Shown: positions 17,306 to 25,520 of the stretch, piece by piece
Position numbering within the stretch: the stretch's first letter is position 1
How the letters are laid out: the number at the start of each line of letters is the position of its first letter
Assembly (NCBI GenBank): GCA_900471485.1
Contig: UCEU01000023.1
Span: 1-64,000 of the forward strand
Direction: 5' to 3'
DNA: 64,000 nt
Source of the DNA: Hyphomicrobiales bacterium
GTDB taxonomy: Bacteria; Pseudomonadota; Alphaproteobacteria; Rhizobiales; Rhizobiaceae
Position numbers and translations under genes: made by a program
The notes under the pieces: model-generated
Told to the model about the DNA's origin: nothing
Seen by the model: the letters and a program-made list of their open reading frames with translations, nothing else
The model's database searches: none

Positions 17306-18319
17306 ATGCGCGCCGTCGCCTACAAGGTTCCCCAGCCAATCACCGCCGAAACGTCGCTAATCGACGTTGATCTGCCCGTACCCGCAGCCACGGGACATGA
17401 CCTGCTGGTCGAGATCAAGGCGGTCTCCGTCAATCCCGTTGACGTGAAGGTCCATGCCTCGGTCGCACCTGACGGTACGGAGTTCAAGGTTCTCGGGTGG
17501 GATGCCGCAGGTGTCGTCAAAGCCGTCGGGGCCGACGTCACTCTCTTCCGGGTCGGCGACGAGGTCTTTTATGCCGGCGCCATCAACCGGCCGGGCTCCA
17601 ACGCCGAGTTTCATCTCGTCGATGAACGGATCGTCGGCCACAAGCCGAAGACGCTGGATTTCGCGGCCGCTGCTGCACTGCCGCTAACCTCGATCACCGC
17701 TTACGAGGCGCTGTTCGATCGCCTGAAGGTTCAAGACAAGGTTCCCGGCGCGGCGAACGCGATCCTCATCATCGGCGGTGCCGGCGGCGTTGGTTCCATC
17801 GCCATCCAGATCGCGCTCGCCTTGACCGACCTCACGGTCATCGCCACGGCGTCGCGACCGGAAACGCAGGCATGGGTCAAGGCGCTGGGCGCGCATCACG
17901 TGATCGACCATTCGCAGCCGATCGCGGCGCAGGTGGCGGCGCTTGGCATCGGTGCGCCGGGCTTCGTGTTCTCGACGACCAACACCACGGACCACCTCAA
18001 GGAGATCATCGACACGATCGCTCCTCAGGGCCGCTTCGCGCTCATCGACGACCCGAAGACACTCGACATCGTGCCCTTCAAGCGCAAGGCGGTTTCCGTT
18101 CACTGGGAGCTGATGTTCACGCGCCCGCTATTCGGCACGCCTGATATGATCGAACAGCACAAACTGCTGAACAGGATCGCGGAGCTGGTCGATGAAGGCA
18201 CGATCAGGACCACGCTCAACGAAACACTGGGCACGATCAACGCCGCCAACCTCAAGCAGGCGCACGCAATGATCGAGAGCGGAAAGACGAAGGGCAAGCT
18301 CGTTCTCGAAGGCTTCTGA
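17306..18319 (+). CDS. Zinc-binding-type alcohol dehydrogenase / quinone oxidoreductase
   Basis: A 337-residue medium-chain dehydrogenase/reductase. It has the N-terminal GroES-like domain (VSVNPVDVKVHAS, VLGWDAAGVVKAVG, GDEVFYAG) and the Rossmann motif IIGGAGGVGSIAIQIA (residues about 154-169). Structural zinc cysteines are absent, as in the quinone-oxidoreductase/zinc-type adh_fam_1 branch. It probably reduces reactive carbonyls or quinones with NAD(P)H. A divergent HxlR gene lies 102 bp upstream and likely regulates it. Confidence 0.85.
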   Translation: MRAVAYKVPQPITAETSLIDVDLPVPAATGHDLLVEIKAVSVNPVDVKVHASVAPDGTEFKVLGWDAAGVVKAVGADVTLFRVGDEVFYAGAINRPGSNAEFHLVDERIVGHKPKTLDFAAAAALPLTSITAYEALFDRLKVQDKVPGAANAILIIGGAGGVGSIAIQIALALTDLTVIATASRPETQAWVKALGAHHVIDHSQPIAAQVAALGIGAPGFVFSTTNTTDHLKEIIDTIAPQGRFALIDDPKTLDIVPFKRKAVSVHWELMFTRPLFGTPDMIEQHKLLNRIAELVDEGTIRTTLNETLGTINAANLKQAHAMIESGKTKGKLVLEGF

Positions 18320-18355
18320 CGAGCCAGAATCGAGACCTCGTCCCACCACCCCAGA

Positions 18356-18379
18356 ATGCCGCACCCACGGGTGCGGCAT
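18356..18379 (+). terminator. Hairpin after alcohol dehydrogenase gene
   Basis: ATGCCGCACC (18356-18365) and GGTGCGGCAT (18370-18379) form a 10-bp stem around a 4-base loop. Only TT follows, so it is a terminator-like hairpin without a full T run. Confidence 0.6.
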
Positions 18380-18443
18380 TGTCGCCGCAAGCGCCTAGCC
18401 CGCTTGACTTTTTCCGCGATTGGGACCACCTACTGCCGCACGG

Positions 18444-18461
18444 GGAAAACGTCTGTTTTCC
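18444..18461 (+). promoter_or_regulatory. Hairpin in mgtE leader
   Basis: GGAAAAC (18444-18450) and GTTTTCC (18455-18461) form a perfect 7-bp stem with a GTCT loop. A TTGACT resembling a -35 element sits upstream near 18403. It is the first structure of the mgtE leader and could also be a protein-binding site. Confidence 0.45.
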
Positions 18462-18487
18462 ACGGATATCAACGGAGCCATCTCACG

Positions 18488-18544
18488 ATGCCAAGCGACA
18501 GTAGCAGTCGATTGCCTTTGCCGTACGCGGCCCTCGTGCGCTGA
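18488..18544 (+). CDS. Putative leader peptide upstream of mgtE (18 aa)
   Basis: An 18-codon ORF, MPSDSSSRLPLPYAALVR, with a GGAG 11 bases upstream. It ends 60 bases before the mgtE start, exactly where a series of competing hairpins begins. It has three prolines, two flanking one Leu (PLP). Enterobacterial mgtA is controlled by a short proline-containing leader peptide, MgtL, so a similar sensing role for Mg2+ or proline is conceivable. There is no direct evidence of translation. Confidence 0.4.
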   Translation: MPSDSSSRLPLPYAALVR

Positions 18545-18604
18545 CCGATTCCTGTCGGGCTCGCCCGTTGGACGCTACGGCGGATCGACGGAAAGGCGAG
18601 CCTT
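18545..18604 (+). promoter_or_regulatory. mgtE ribosome-binding-site-masking leader structure
   Basis: GGCTCGCC (18558-18565) can pair perfectly with GGCGAGCC (18595-18602), which overlaps the end of the AAAGG ribosome-binding site and stops 2 bases before the mgtE ATG. Competing pairings exist: CCGA/TCGG at 18545-18558, CGGG/CCCG at 18557-18567, CCGT/ACGG at 18565-18580, and a long-range GCCGTA (18519-18524, inside the leader ORF) with TACGGC (18576-18581). It does not match the M-box consensus I know. Confidence 0.45.
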
Positions 18605-19978
18605 ATGAACTTCAATCGCTTCCCCCTGCGGGCAGGCCATGCCGCCCGTTTCTTTAACGACAGCCTCGGCGCCATCACCACGGCCGAGCGCGTCGAACGT
18701 CTGAACTCACTCGAAATCCATGAAGCGGCAGGCGTCCTCGCCACCCTGCCCCAGCAAAAGGCGGCGCGCATTCTCGGCCGCCCGGAGCTGCACCATGCCG
18801 CCGCCATGCTGACCGAAATGCCGGTCGAGCATGCCGCACGGCTGTTGAACGCGACCGCCAACGACCGCGTTGCCGACCTCTTTCAGGAAATGGACGAGGG
18901 CGCGCGGGCGCATCTGTTCTCGAAGCTGGACCGTGCAACCTGTCTCGCAGTCCAGCACCTCATGGGCTATCCGCCGCGCACGGCCGGCAGCATCATGACG
19001 ACCGAATTCGTCAGCGTGCCTGCAAGCTGGACCGTCGAGCAAACGCTTGAGCATGTCCGCAAGGTCGAGCGCTCGCGCGAGACTGTCTATGCCATCTATG
19101 TTCTCGACACCGAAACACAGGCGCTCATGAGCGTTGTAACCCTGCGCCGGCTGATCACGGGAGAGCCGCAGGCGTCGGTGCTCAGCGTCGCGCAGCAGGG
19201 TGGCATCGTGAAGGCAGATCCGCTGATGACGCAGGAAAATGTAGCGCGACTGATCCGCAAGCATAACCTCCTCGCCCTGCCCGTCATTGCGGAGAACAGC
19301 CAGATGCTCGGGATCGTGACCGTCGACGACGTGATCGACACAATGATCGCCGACCAGACCGAAGACGCGCAGAAGTTCGGCGGCATGGAGGCGCTCGGCA
19401 AGCCCTACATGACGATCAGCTTCGCCGGCATGCTGAGGAAGCGTGCGGGCTGGCTCTGCGCTCTCTTCCTGGGCGAAATGCTGACGGCAAGCGCCATGCA
19501 GCATTTCGAAGGCGAACTGGAGAAGGCAATCGTGTTGACGCTGTTCGTGCCGCTGATCATGAGTTCGGGCGGCAATAGCGGTTCGCAGGCGACATCGCTG
19601 ATCATCCGCGCATTGGCGCTGGGCGAACTGAAGCTTGGCGACTGGTGGCGGGTGCTGCTGCGCGAACTCCCGACCGGCATCGTGCTCGGCGCCATCCTTG
19701 GCCTCGTCGGCTTCACCCGCATCGTGCTCTGGCAGAGCATCGGCCTTTATGACTACGGCGAGCACTGGGTGCTGATCGGCGTGACGATCTTTGCCGCCCT
19801 GATCGGGATCGTATCGTTCGGCTCGATTGCCGGCTCGATGCTGCCGTTCATTCTGCAGAAGCTTCGGCTCGACCCCGCCAGCGCATCGGCGCCGCTTGTC
19901 GCCACACTCGTCGATGTCAGCGGGCTGGTCATCTACTTCACGGTGGCGCTGCTGATCCTCAGCGGCACACTGCTCTGA
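18605..19978 (+). CDS. mgtE: Magnesium transporter MgtE
   Basis: A 457-residue Mg2+ channel of the inner membrane. Domains in order: N-terminal helical superhelix (about 20-130), two CBS domains (about 135-255, including TVDDVIDTMI), a plug helix, and five transmembrane helices (about 285-457). The conserved pore segment reads LIMSSGGNSGSQATSLIIRALALGE. MgtE proteins gate on intracellular Mg2+. The long leader with a putative leader peptide and masked ribosome-binding site suggests additional post-transcriptional control. Confidence 0.93.
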   Translation: MNFNRFPLRAGHAARFFNDSLGAITTAERVERLNSLEIHEAAGVLATLPQQKAARILGRPELHHAAAMLTEMPVEHAARLLNATANDRVADLFQEMDEGARAHLFSKLDRATCLAVQHLMGYPPRTAGSIMTTEFVSVPASWTVEQTLEHVRKVERSRETVYAIYVLDTETQALMSVVTLRRLITGEPQASVLSVAQQGGIVKADPLMTQENVARLIRKHNLLALPVIAENSQMLGIVTVDDVIDTMIADQTEDAQKFGGMEALGKPYMTISFAGMLRKRAGWLCALFLGEMLTASAMQHFEGELEKAIVLTLFVPLIMSSGGNSGSQATSLIIRALALGELKLGDWWRVLLRELPTGIVLGAILGLVGFTRIVLWQSIGLYDYGEHWVLIGVTIFAALIGIVSFGSIAGSMLPFILQKLRLDPASASAPLVATLVDVSGLVIYFTVALLILSGTLL

Positions 19979-19987
19979 ACGGCAAAA

Positions 19988-20010
19988 CGGGGCCAGATCG
20001 GCCCCGTCTT
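19988..20010. terminator. Intrinsic terminator between mgtE and L,D-transpeptidase
   Basis: CGGGGCC and GGCCCCG form a GC stem around AGATC, followed by TCTT on the plus strand and AAAA-rich sequence on the other side. It serves the convergent gene pair. Confidence 0.75.
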
Positions 20011-20031
20011 CATCTCGATAGCTCGATGCAC

Positions 20032-20646
20032 TTACGCCTGGATGACGACGACCTTGGCGCCGGGCGTCACGCGATCATAGAGATCGATGACATCGTGGTT
20101 CAGCATGCGGATGCAGCCGCTGGACATGGCCAGACCGATCGATTGCGGCTGGTTGGTGCCGTGGATGCGGAAATGGGTGTCGTTGCCGCCGCGATAGAGG
20201 TACATGGCGCGGGCGCCGAGCGGATTGTTCGGACCACCTGGGATGCCACCGGCGAGCTTGCGGTAACGTTCCTCGCGACGCTGCATGTTTTCGGTCGGCG
20301 TCCAGCTCGGCCATTCCGCCTTGCGTCCGACATAGGCGCCGCCGGAAAACGCCAGCCCCTCGCGGCCGACGCCCACGCCATAGCGCATCGCCCTGCCGTC
20401 GCCGAGAATGTAATAGAGGCGACGGGCTGGCGTATCGACGACGACGGTGCCCGGATCGTAGCTCGAGGCGTATGATACTTCCTGGCGGCGGAGCTCGGGA
20501 TCGAGCGTGTCTAGCGGCATGGCCGGCAGCGGATACTTCTCGGCCGGGAGGGCCGCGTAATTGGCACGATGATCAGGACCGCTCGATGCGCATCCGGCAA
20601 GAAGTGCGGAAACGCCGAGAACGAAACCGCGACGGGAAATCGACAT
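20032..20646 (-). CDS. L,D-transpeptidase (YkuD family) lipoprotein
   Basis: A 204-residue envelope enzyme that forms 3-3 crosslinks in peptidoglycan or attaches proteins to it. The N-terminus reads SRRGFVLGVSALLAGC: a twin-arginine-like start followed by a lipobox ending at Cys19. The YkuD catalytic motif is HGTN (His162) and MSSGCIRM with nucleophile Cys178. A perfect TTAA-N7-TTAA CtrA-type site lies about 55 bases upstream, suggesting cell-cycle control. Rhizobiales grow at the pole and use many such enzymes. It is monocistronic. Confidence 0.9.
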   Translation of the reverse strand: MSISRRGFVLGVSALLAGCASSGPDHRANYAALPAEKYPLPAMPLDTLDPELRRQEVSYASSYDPGTVVVDTPARRLYYILGDGRAMRYGVGVGREGLAFSGGAYVGRKAEWPSWTPTENMQRREERYRKLAGGIPGGPNNPLGARAMYLYRGGNDTHFRIHGTNQPQSIGLAMSSGCIRMLNHDVIDLYDRVTPGAKVVVIQA

Positions 20647-20699
20647 TAATACAGTTCCTTAACGTTCAATTGCTGCAACCGACGTTAGGAAAAACATGG

Positions 20700-20714
20700 T
20701 TAATAACGGGTTAA
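20700..20714. promoter_or_regulatory. Putative CtrA-binding site
   Basis: TTAATAACGGGTTAA matches the full CtrA consensus TTAA-N7-TTAA exactly. It lies about 55 bp upstream of the L,D-transpeptidase start, a usual promoter position. The 3' end of the GNAT gene is on the other side, so the L,D-transpeptidase is the only sensible target. Confidence 0.6.
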
Positions 20715-20808
20715 ACCCGCACAGGCGCGGGAAAGGAATTTGGCGGAAAGGCGGCAGACACATGACACCTTTTCGTGATCGGGATTGCACCAGACAGAAT
20801 AACCGCTC

Positions 20809-21324
20809 CTAGAGGGCGAGAACCATGGCAACTCGCCGGTCCGGATCCATCCCCACGGAGATTTCGTAATCCAGCTTCTCCCGCAGAAACCGCGGAAGCT
20901 CATCGGTCGGTGTCAGCGCGAAACCGACAGAGGCATAGAATGGCGCGTTGAAAGGGACGTGGCGATCGGTAGTCAACGTCACTGCCGAAAGCCCGCGTGA
21001 TTTCGCCAGCTCCACAGCAGACAACATCAGGCAACGGCCAGCGCCTCGCCTTTGCCATGCCGTGGAGACATCGAGCTCGATCACATAAAGAGCTTCGTCG
21101 ATCTCTTCCGCCGCAAGAAAGCCGACCGGGTGATCGGCTAGATCGGCGGCCACCAGTAGCAGACCCGCATCGAGGGATTGCTGAAGGATGCTTCGCGGTA
21201 GCGCATGTGGCTCGCGGTCCCCGCCAATTGCCTCCGCAAGAGTCGCGAAAGCGTCTATCTCAATTTCCGCCAAGCGCGGCAGCTCATCGATGCGCGCCTG
21301 TCTTATGGCCCAGGCACCGCCCAT
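20809..21324 (-). CDS. GNAT family N-acetyltransferase
   Basis: A 171-residue single-domain GNAT protein. The acetyl-CoA loop motif A reads VSTAWQRRGAGRCLM (residues about 91-105, Q/RxxGxG/A), followed by the ALTLTTD-like strand and PFYASVGF typical of motif B. Acceptor substrate unknown. It lies 9 bases downstream of the ETF:ubiquinone oxidoreductase gene, so the two are probably cotranscribed. Confidence 0.85.
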   Translation of the reverse strand: MGGAWAIRQARIDELPRLAEIEIDAFATLAEAIGGDREPHALPRSILQQSLDAGLLLVAADLADHPVGFLAAEEIDEALYVIELDVSTAWQRRGAGRCLMLSAVELAKSRGLSAVTLTTDRHVPFNAPFYASVGFALTPTDELPRFLREKLDYEISVGMDPDRRVAMVLAL

Positions 21325-21333
21325 GCCGCTACC

Positions 21334-22998
21334 TCACATATTCGGATAAACCGGCCCCTCGCCGCCCTGCGGCGGCACCCAGTTAATGTTCTGGTTGGGG
21401 TCCTTGATGTCGCAGGTCTTGCAGTGGACGCAGTTCTGGGCGTTGATGACGTAGATCTCCTGCCCTTCCTTCTCGACCCACTCGTAGACGCCGGCAGGAC
21501 AGTAGCGCGTCGACGGACCGGCGAAGACATCGTGCTCCGACGACTTCTGCAGCGCCATGTCCTTGACCTTCAGATGAACAGGCTGATCCTCCTCGTGATT
21601 GGTGTTCGACAGGAACACCGAGGAGAGACGGTCGAAGGTCAACACGCCGTCGGGCTTGGGGTAATCGATCTTCTTGTGCTTGGCAGCTGGCTCCAGCGAT
21701 TGGGCGTCAGTCTTGCCGTGGCCGAGCGTGCCGAAGAAGGAGAAGCCGAAAAGCTGGTTGGTCCACATGTCGAGACCGCCGAGCGCGACGCCGATCGCCG
21801 TGCCGAACTTCGACCACAGCGGCTTGACGTTGCGGACCTTCTTCAAATCCTTGCCGATGTCGCTTGCGCGCCATTCGTTCTCGATCTCGATGACCTCGTC
21901 ATTGGCGCGGCCTGCCGCGATGGCGTCAGCGATCCGATCTGCCGCCAGCATGCCCGAGAGTACGGCATTGTGGCTGCCCTTGATGCGGGGAACGTTGACG
22001 AAGCCGGCGGAGCAGCCGATCAGGGCGCCGCCCGGGAAGGTCAGCTTCGGCACCGACTGGTAGCCGCCCTCGGTGATGGCGCGGGCGCCGTAGGACAGGC
22101 GCTTGCCACCCTCGAAGGTGGTGCGGATCGCCGGATGCGTCTTGAAGCGCTGGAATTCCTCGAAGGGGTAGAGATAGGGGTTCTTGTAGTTCAGATGCAC
22201 CACGAAGCCGACGGCAACGAGGTTGTCTTCCAGGTGATACAGGAACGAGCCGCCACCGGTCTTCATGCCGAGCGGCCAGCCGAAGGAGTGCTGCACGAGA
22301 CCCTGCTTGTGGTTCTCCGGCTTGACCTGCCAGAGCTCCTTGATGCCGATTCCGAACTTCTGGGGTTCGCGATCCTTCTGCAGGTCGAACTTGGCGATGA
22401 GCTGCTTGGCGAGCGAGCCGCGCACGCCCTCGCCGATCAGCGTATATTTGCCCAGCAATTCCATGCCGCGGGTGAAATTCGGGCCGGGTTCGCCATTCTT
22501 TTCGATGCCCATATCGCCGGTGGCGACGCCGATGACGGCGCCCTGGTCGTTGTAGAGCACTTCGGTGGCGGCAAAGCCCGGATAGATCTCGACGCCCAGG
22601 GCTTCCGCGTGGCCCGCCAGCCAACGACAGACGTTTCCGAGCGAGACGATGTAGTTGCCGTGATTGCTCATCAGCGGCGGCATGGCGAAGTTCGGCAGGC
22701 GGATGGAGCCGGCCGGGCCGAGCAGCAGGAAGTGATCGTCCTTGACCTCGGTCTTGAACGGATGATCGGCCTCGTCGCGCCAATCCGGCAGCAGCCGGTC
22801 GATGCCAATGGGATCGACGACGGCACCCGACAGGATATGGGCGCCGACTTCGGCGCCCTTCTCCAAAACCACGACGGAGAGCTCGGGATTGACCTGCTTC
22901 AGCCGGATCGCCGCCGAAAGACCGGCGGGGCCGCCGCCGACGATCACGACGTCGAATTCCATGCTTTCGCGTTCAGGCAGGTCAGTCGTCTCGGTCAT
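21334..22998 (-). CDS. Electron transfer flavoprotein-ubiquinone oxidoreductase
   Basis: A 554-residue membrane-associated enzyme passing electrons from ETF to ubiquinone during fatty-acid and amino-acid oxidation. The N-terminal FAD motif is VIVGGGPAGLSAAIRL. The C-terminal 4Fe-4S domain shows CPAGVYEWV followed by NCVHCKTCDIKDP. Length and order match the bacterial/mitochondrial ETF-QO family. ETF subunit genes are not in the window. A reverse-strand reading frame of similar length is a shadow. Confidence 0.95.
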   Translation of the reverse strand: MTETTDLPERESMEFDVVIVGGGPAGLSAAIRLKQVNPELSVVVLEKGAEVGAHILSGAVVDPIGIDRLLPDWRDEADHPFKTEVKDDHFLLLGPAGSIRLPNFAMPPLMSNHGNYIVSLGNVCRWLAGHAEALGVEIYPGFAATEVLYNDQGAVIGVATGDMGIEKNGEPGPNFTRGMELLGKYTLIGEGVRGSLAKQLIAKFDLQKDREPQKFGIGIKELWQVKPENHKQGLVQHSFGWPLGMKTGGGSFLYHLEDNLVAVGFVVHLNYKNPYLYPFEEFQRFKTHPAIRTTFEGGKRLSYGARAITEGGYQSVPKLTFPGGALIGCSAGFVNVPRIKGSHNAVLSGMLAADRIADAIAAGRANDEVIEIENEWRASDIGKDLKKVRNVKPLWSKFGTAIGVALGGLDMWTNQLFGFSFFGTLGHGKTDAQSLEPAAKHKKIDYPKPDGVLTFDRLSSVFLSNTNHEEDQPVHLKVKDMALQKSSEHDVFAGPSTRYCPAGVYEWVEKEGQEIYVINAQNCVHCKTCDIKDPNQNINWVPPQGGEGPVYPNM

Positions 22999-23255
22999 TC
23001 ACTCAATCTCCGCTCGGCCGCCGCTACAGCCGTGGTCCCCGTAATTAAGGTATCTCTTCTCAAAACCGCGATGCATTGTCGAGCCGGGAAACGACACCCA
23101 ATCCCCAATTCGCACAATGCGTTGGCGAGATACCAAGAAAACATATGACGCTTACGTGAACGTAATTCAAATGTCGAATGAATATCGTGGCAGTGCTTCT
23201 TCCCTCCCCTTCGGCCGCGCCCTATAACTGGCCCGGCAAGAATGGAGAATGCGAA

Positions 23256-24044
23256 ATGGATCTCGGCATCAAAGGCAAGCGCGCACTGGTCTTGGCATCG
23301 TCGCGGGGGCTGGGGCTCGGCATCGCCGTCGCGCTGGCCCGCGAGGGTGCAAACGTGCTTCTGTGCGGGCGCAGCGGCGAAACGCTCGAAGCCAATTGCA
23401 AGGCGATCAATGCGGAAGGAAATGGCAAGGCCGACTGGATCTGGGCTGACCTCGAGGACGAAAACTTCGTCGAGACGGTCAAGACAGCAGTCGAGAGCAA
23501 GCTCGGCGGTGTCGACATTCTCGTGAACAACACGGGAGGCCCCAAGCCGGGGACAGCCGAGGAGATCACTGCGGATCGCCTGGAGACCTATTTCCTGTCC
23601 ATGGTGCTTCGCGTGATCACGCTGACCAACGCGCTGCTGCCTGCGATGAAGGAGCAAGGCTGGGGCCGCATCCTGACCGTCGCCTCCTCCGGCGTCATCG
23701 AACCGATCGCCAATCTCGCTCTCTCCAATACGCTGCGCCCCGCGCTTGCCGGCTGGAGCAAGACGCTCGCCACCGAGGTGGCCCGTCATGGAGTGACCAG
23801 TAACCTGCTGCTGCCGGGCAGCATTCTGACCGGGCGCCTGGACGAACTGGATGGCGCCGCGGCCAAACGCACCGGCAAGAGCATGGATGATGTGCGCGCC
23901 GCCAAGGAAGCGGCAATTCCGGCCGGGCGCTATGGAACGGTGGAAGAGTTCGCGGCTACCGCGGCCTTCCTCTGCAGCCAGCCGGCGAGCTACATCACAG
24001 GCAGTCTTGTGCGCTGCGATGGCGGTGCTTCGCGTTCGGTTTAA
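23256..24044 (+). CDS. SDR family oxidoreductase with atypical active site
   Basis: A 262-residue Rossmann-fold short-chain dehydrogenase/reductase. The cofactor loop is ASSRGLGLG (14-22), with NNTGG (91-95) and catalytic-position Ser144/145. The usual YxxxK is replaced by S157-N-T-L-R161, as in a 3-oxoacyl-reductase-like subgroup with non-canonical active sites. It may not be a classical dehydrogenase. The start is the ATG at 23256 because GGAGA lies 8 bases upstream. It is divergent from the ETF-QO gene. Confidence 0.85.
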   Translation: MDLGIKGKRALVLASSRGLGLGIAVALAREGANVLLCGRSGETLEANCKAINAEGNGKADWIWADLEDENFVETVKTAVESKLGGVDILVNNTGGPKPGTAEEITADRLETYFLSMVLRVITLTNALLPAMKEQGWGRILTVASSGVIEPIANLALSNTLRPALAGWSKTLATEVARHGVTSNLLLPGSILTGRLDELDGAAAKRTGKSMDDVRAAKEAAIPAGRYGTVEEFAATAAFLCSQPASYITGSLVRCDGGASRSV

Positions 24045-24065
24045 CGAGCCGGGAAACACCTGTTC

Positions 24066-24105
24066 GGCGGTCTTTTCGCACGTATTTGTGCAAGACCGCC
24101 CTTTC
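24066..24105 (+). terminator. Intrinsic terminator after SDR gene
   Basis: GGCGGTCTT (24066-24074) pairs with AAGACCGCC (24092-24100), with an inner GCAC/GTGC stem, followed by CTTTC. Confidence 0.75.
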
Positions 24106-24233
24106 ATTACGAAACTTTAAGGCAAAATAACCGGTTAGTGATGGCCGGAGGACCGCGGCCATCTTTCTGCACCGCGGCAAGCATGTTTCAATAGAGACCT
24201 CGTTCGCCAATGCCCCCAAGAGCGGTCTCACAT

Positions 24234-25520
24234 ATGAAAAAATTCTGGATTACCACCTGTATCGTTGTCATTGCCGGCGCAGGCGCCTGGCAATACAGGG
24301 ATCACATTCCCTATCTATCGGAGCTTGGCAAAACCGGCGACCATGCGGATGCCGGCGACCAAAGGTCCGGCGGCGGCGACGGCCAACAGGCAGGCGATCA
24401 ATCCGCAGATCAGAAGGGCGGCAATGGCCGCAAACGCGGTAGCGGCGGACCGACGCTGGTCAAGACGGTCGCAGCGGTCAAGACGACGCTGCCGCGGGAT
24501 GTCACCGCTTCCGGCTGGGCCGACGCGGACGACACGACGACCATCGCGGCGCAGGAGCAAGGCCTGGTGACGGAGATCGTCGCCACCGATGGCTCCACCG
24601 TCAAGCAAGGCGACCTGATCGCCAAGCTCGACGACCGCACGGCGCAGGCCGCCGTCGACAAGGACAACGCGATGATCGTTCGCGACACCGCGACCGTAGC
24701 GGAAGCCGAGACGGCGCTGACGCGTGCACAGGACCTGCTGAACTCGAAGGCCGGCACCCAGCAGACATTCGATCAGGCGAAGGCGGCACGTGACACGGCC
24801 GTCGCCACCGTGCAGGCAGACAAGGCGAGCCTTGCCTCCGACCAGGTGCTGCTTGAGCATACACAGATCCGCGCGCCCTTCGACGGCCGCCTTGGCGACA
24901 TCACCGTCAGCCCCGGCGCCTTCCTCACTGCCGGCTCAGCGGTCGTGACGATTGCCAAATACGATCCCATCTATGTGAAATTCCATCTGCAGGAACGCGA
25001 TCTCAGGCAGCTCAAGCAATCGATGGCGGCCGGACGCGTCGAAGTGAGCACCGTTCCGCAATCGGACAAGGCCAAGGCGCGCCAGGGCGTCATCAGCTTC
25101 TACGACAATACCGTGGACCCCGCGTCCGGCACCATTCTCGCCAAGGCAAAGTTCGAGAACGCATCGGGCGCCTTGTGGCCGGGTCAGTCGGTGAACATCG
25201 TCGTTCACTTCGACAGCAAGGAACAACAAGTGGTCGTTCCGACCGTGGCGATCAGCCCCGGCGCAGACGGCTTCTTCTCTTATGTGGTGAAGGACGGGAA
25301 AGCGCAGCTGACGCCGGTCACCGTGGCACGCGCCAACGGCGACTTTACCGCCGTTTCGGCCGGGCTTTCCGAAGGCGACCACGTGGTGATCGAAGGTCAG
25401 GCGCAGCTCGTCGACAAGCAGGCTATCAAGGAAGAGTTCGACGACGCAGCACTTAATGTCGCTTCCGTCGAACAGAAACCCAAGAAGACAGAAACCATCA
25501 TGGCGGACACGGAAGAATGA
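24234..25520 (+). CDS. RND efflux periplasmic adaptor (membrane fusion protein)
   Basis: A 428-residue adaptor linking an RND pump to an outer-membrane channel. An N-terminal membrane anchor (KKFWITTCIVVIAGAGAW) is followed by a low-complexity linker rich in Gly, Asp and Gln (residues about 35-75). Then come a biotinyl-lipoyl motif (EQGLVTEIVATDGSTVKQGDLIAKLD), a helical hairpin and beta-barrel domains. The start at 24234 is favoured over 24210. It overlaps the pump gene by 4 bases (ATGA). No outer-membrane partner gene is adjacent, so a shared TolC-like protein is likely. Confidence 0.9.
   Translation: MKKFWITTCIVVIAGAGAWQYRDHIPYLSELGKTGDHADAGDQRSGGGDGQQAGDQSADQKGGNGRKRGSGGPTLVKTVAAVKTTLPRDVTASGWADADDTTTIAAQEQGLVTEIVATDGSTVKQGDLIAKLDDRTAQAAVDKDNAMIVRDTATVAEAETALTRAQDLLNSKAGTQQTFDQAKAARDTAVATVQADKASLASDQVLLEHTQIRAPFDGRLGDITVSPGAFLTAGSAVVTIAKYDPIYVKFHLQERDLRQLKQSMAAGRVEVSTVPQSDKAKARQGVISFYDNTVDPASGTILAKAKFENASGALWPGQSVNIVVHFDSKEQQVVVPTVAISPGADGFFSYVVKDGKAQLTPVTVARANGDFTAVSAGLSEGDHVVIEGQAQLVDKQAIKEEFDDAALNVASVEQKPKKTETIMADTEE

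Noticed and set aside
18400..18604. M-box (ykoK) Mg2+ riboswitch upstream of mgtE
   Set aside because: The conserved M-box core sequences are not found; the structure described instead is different and unclassified.
21205..23148. A 647-codon open frame on the plus strand opposite ETF:ubiquinone oxidoreductase
   Set aside because: It is the reverse-strand shadow of a well-identified 554-residue enzyme with FAD and 4Fe-4S motifs; the shadow has a low-complexity acidic/Arg composition and no domain.
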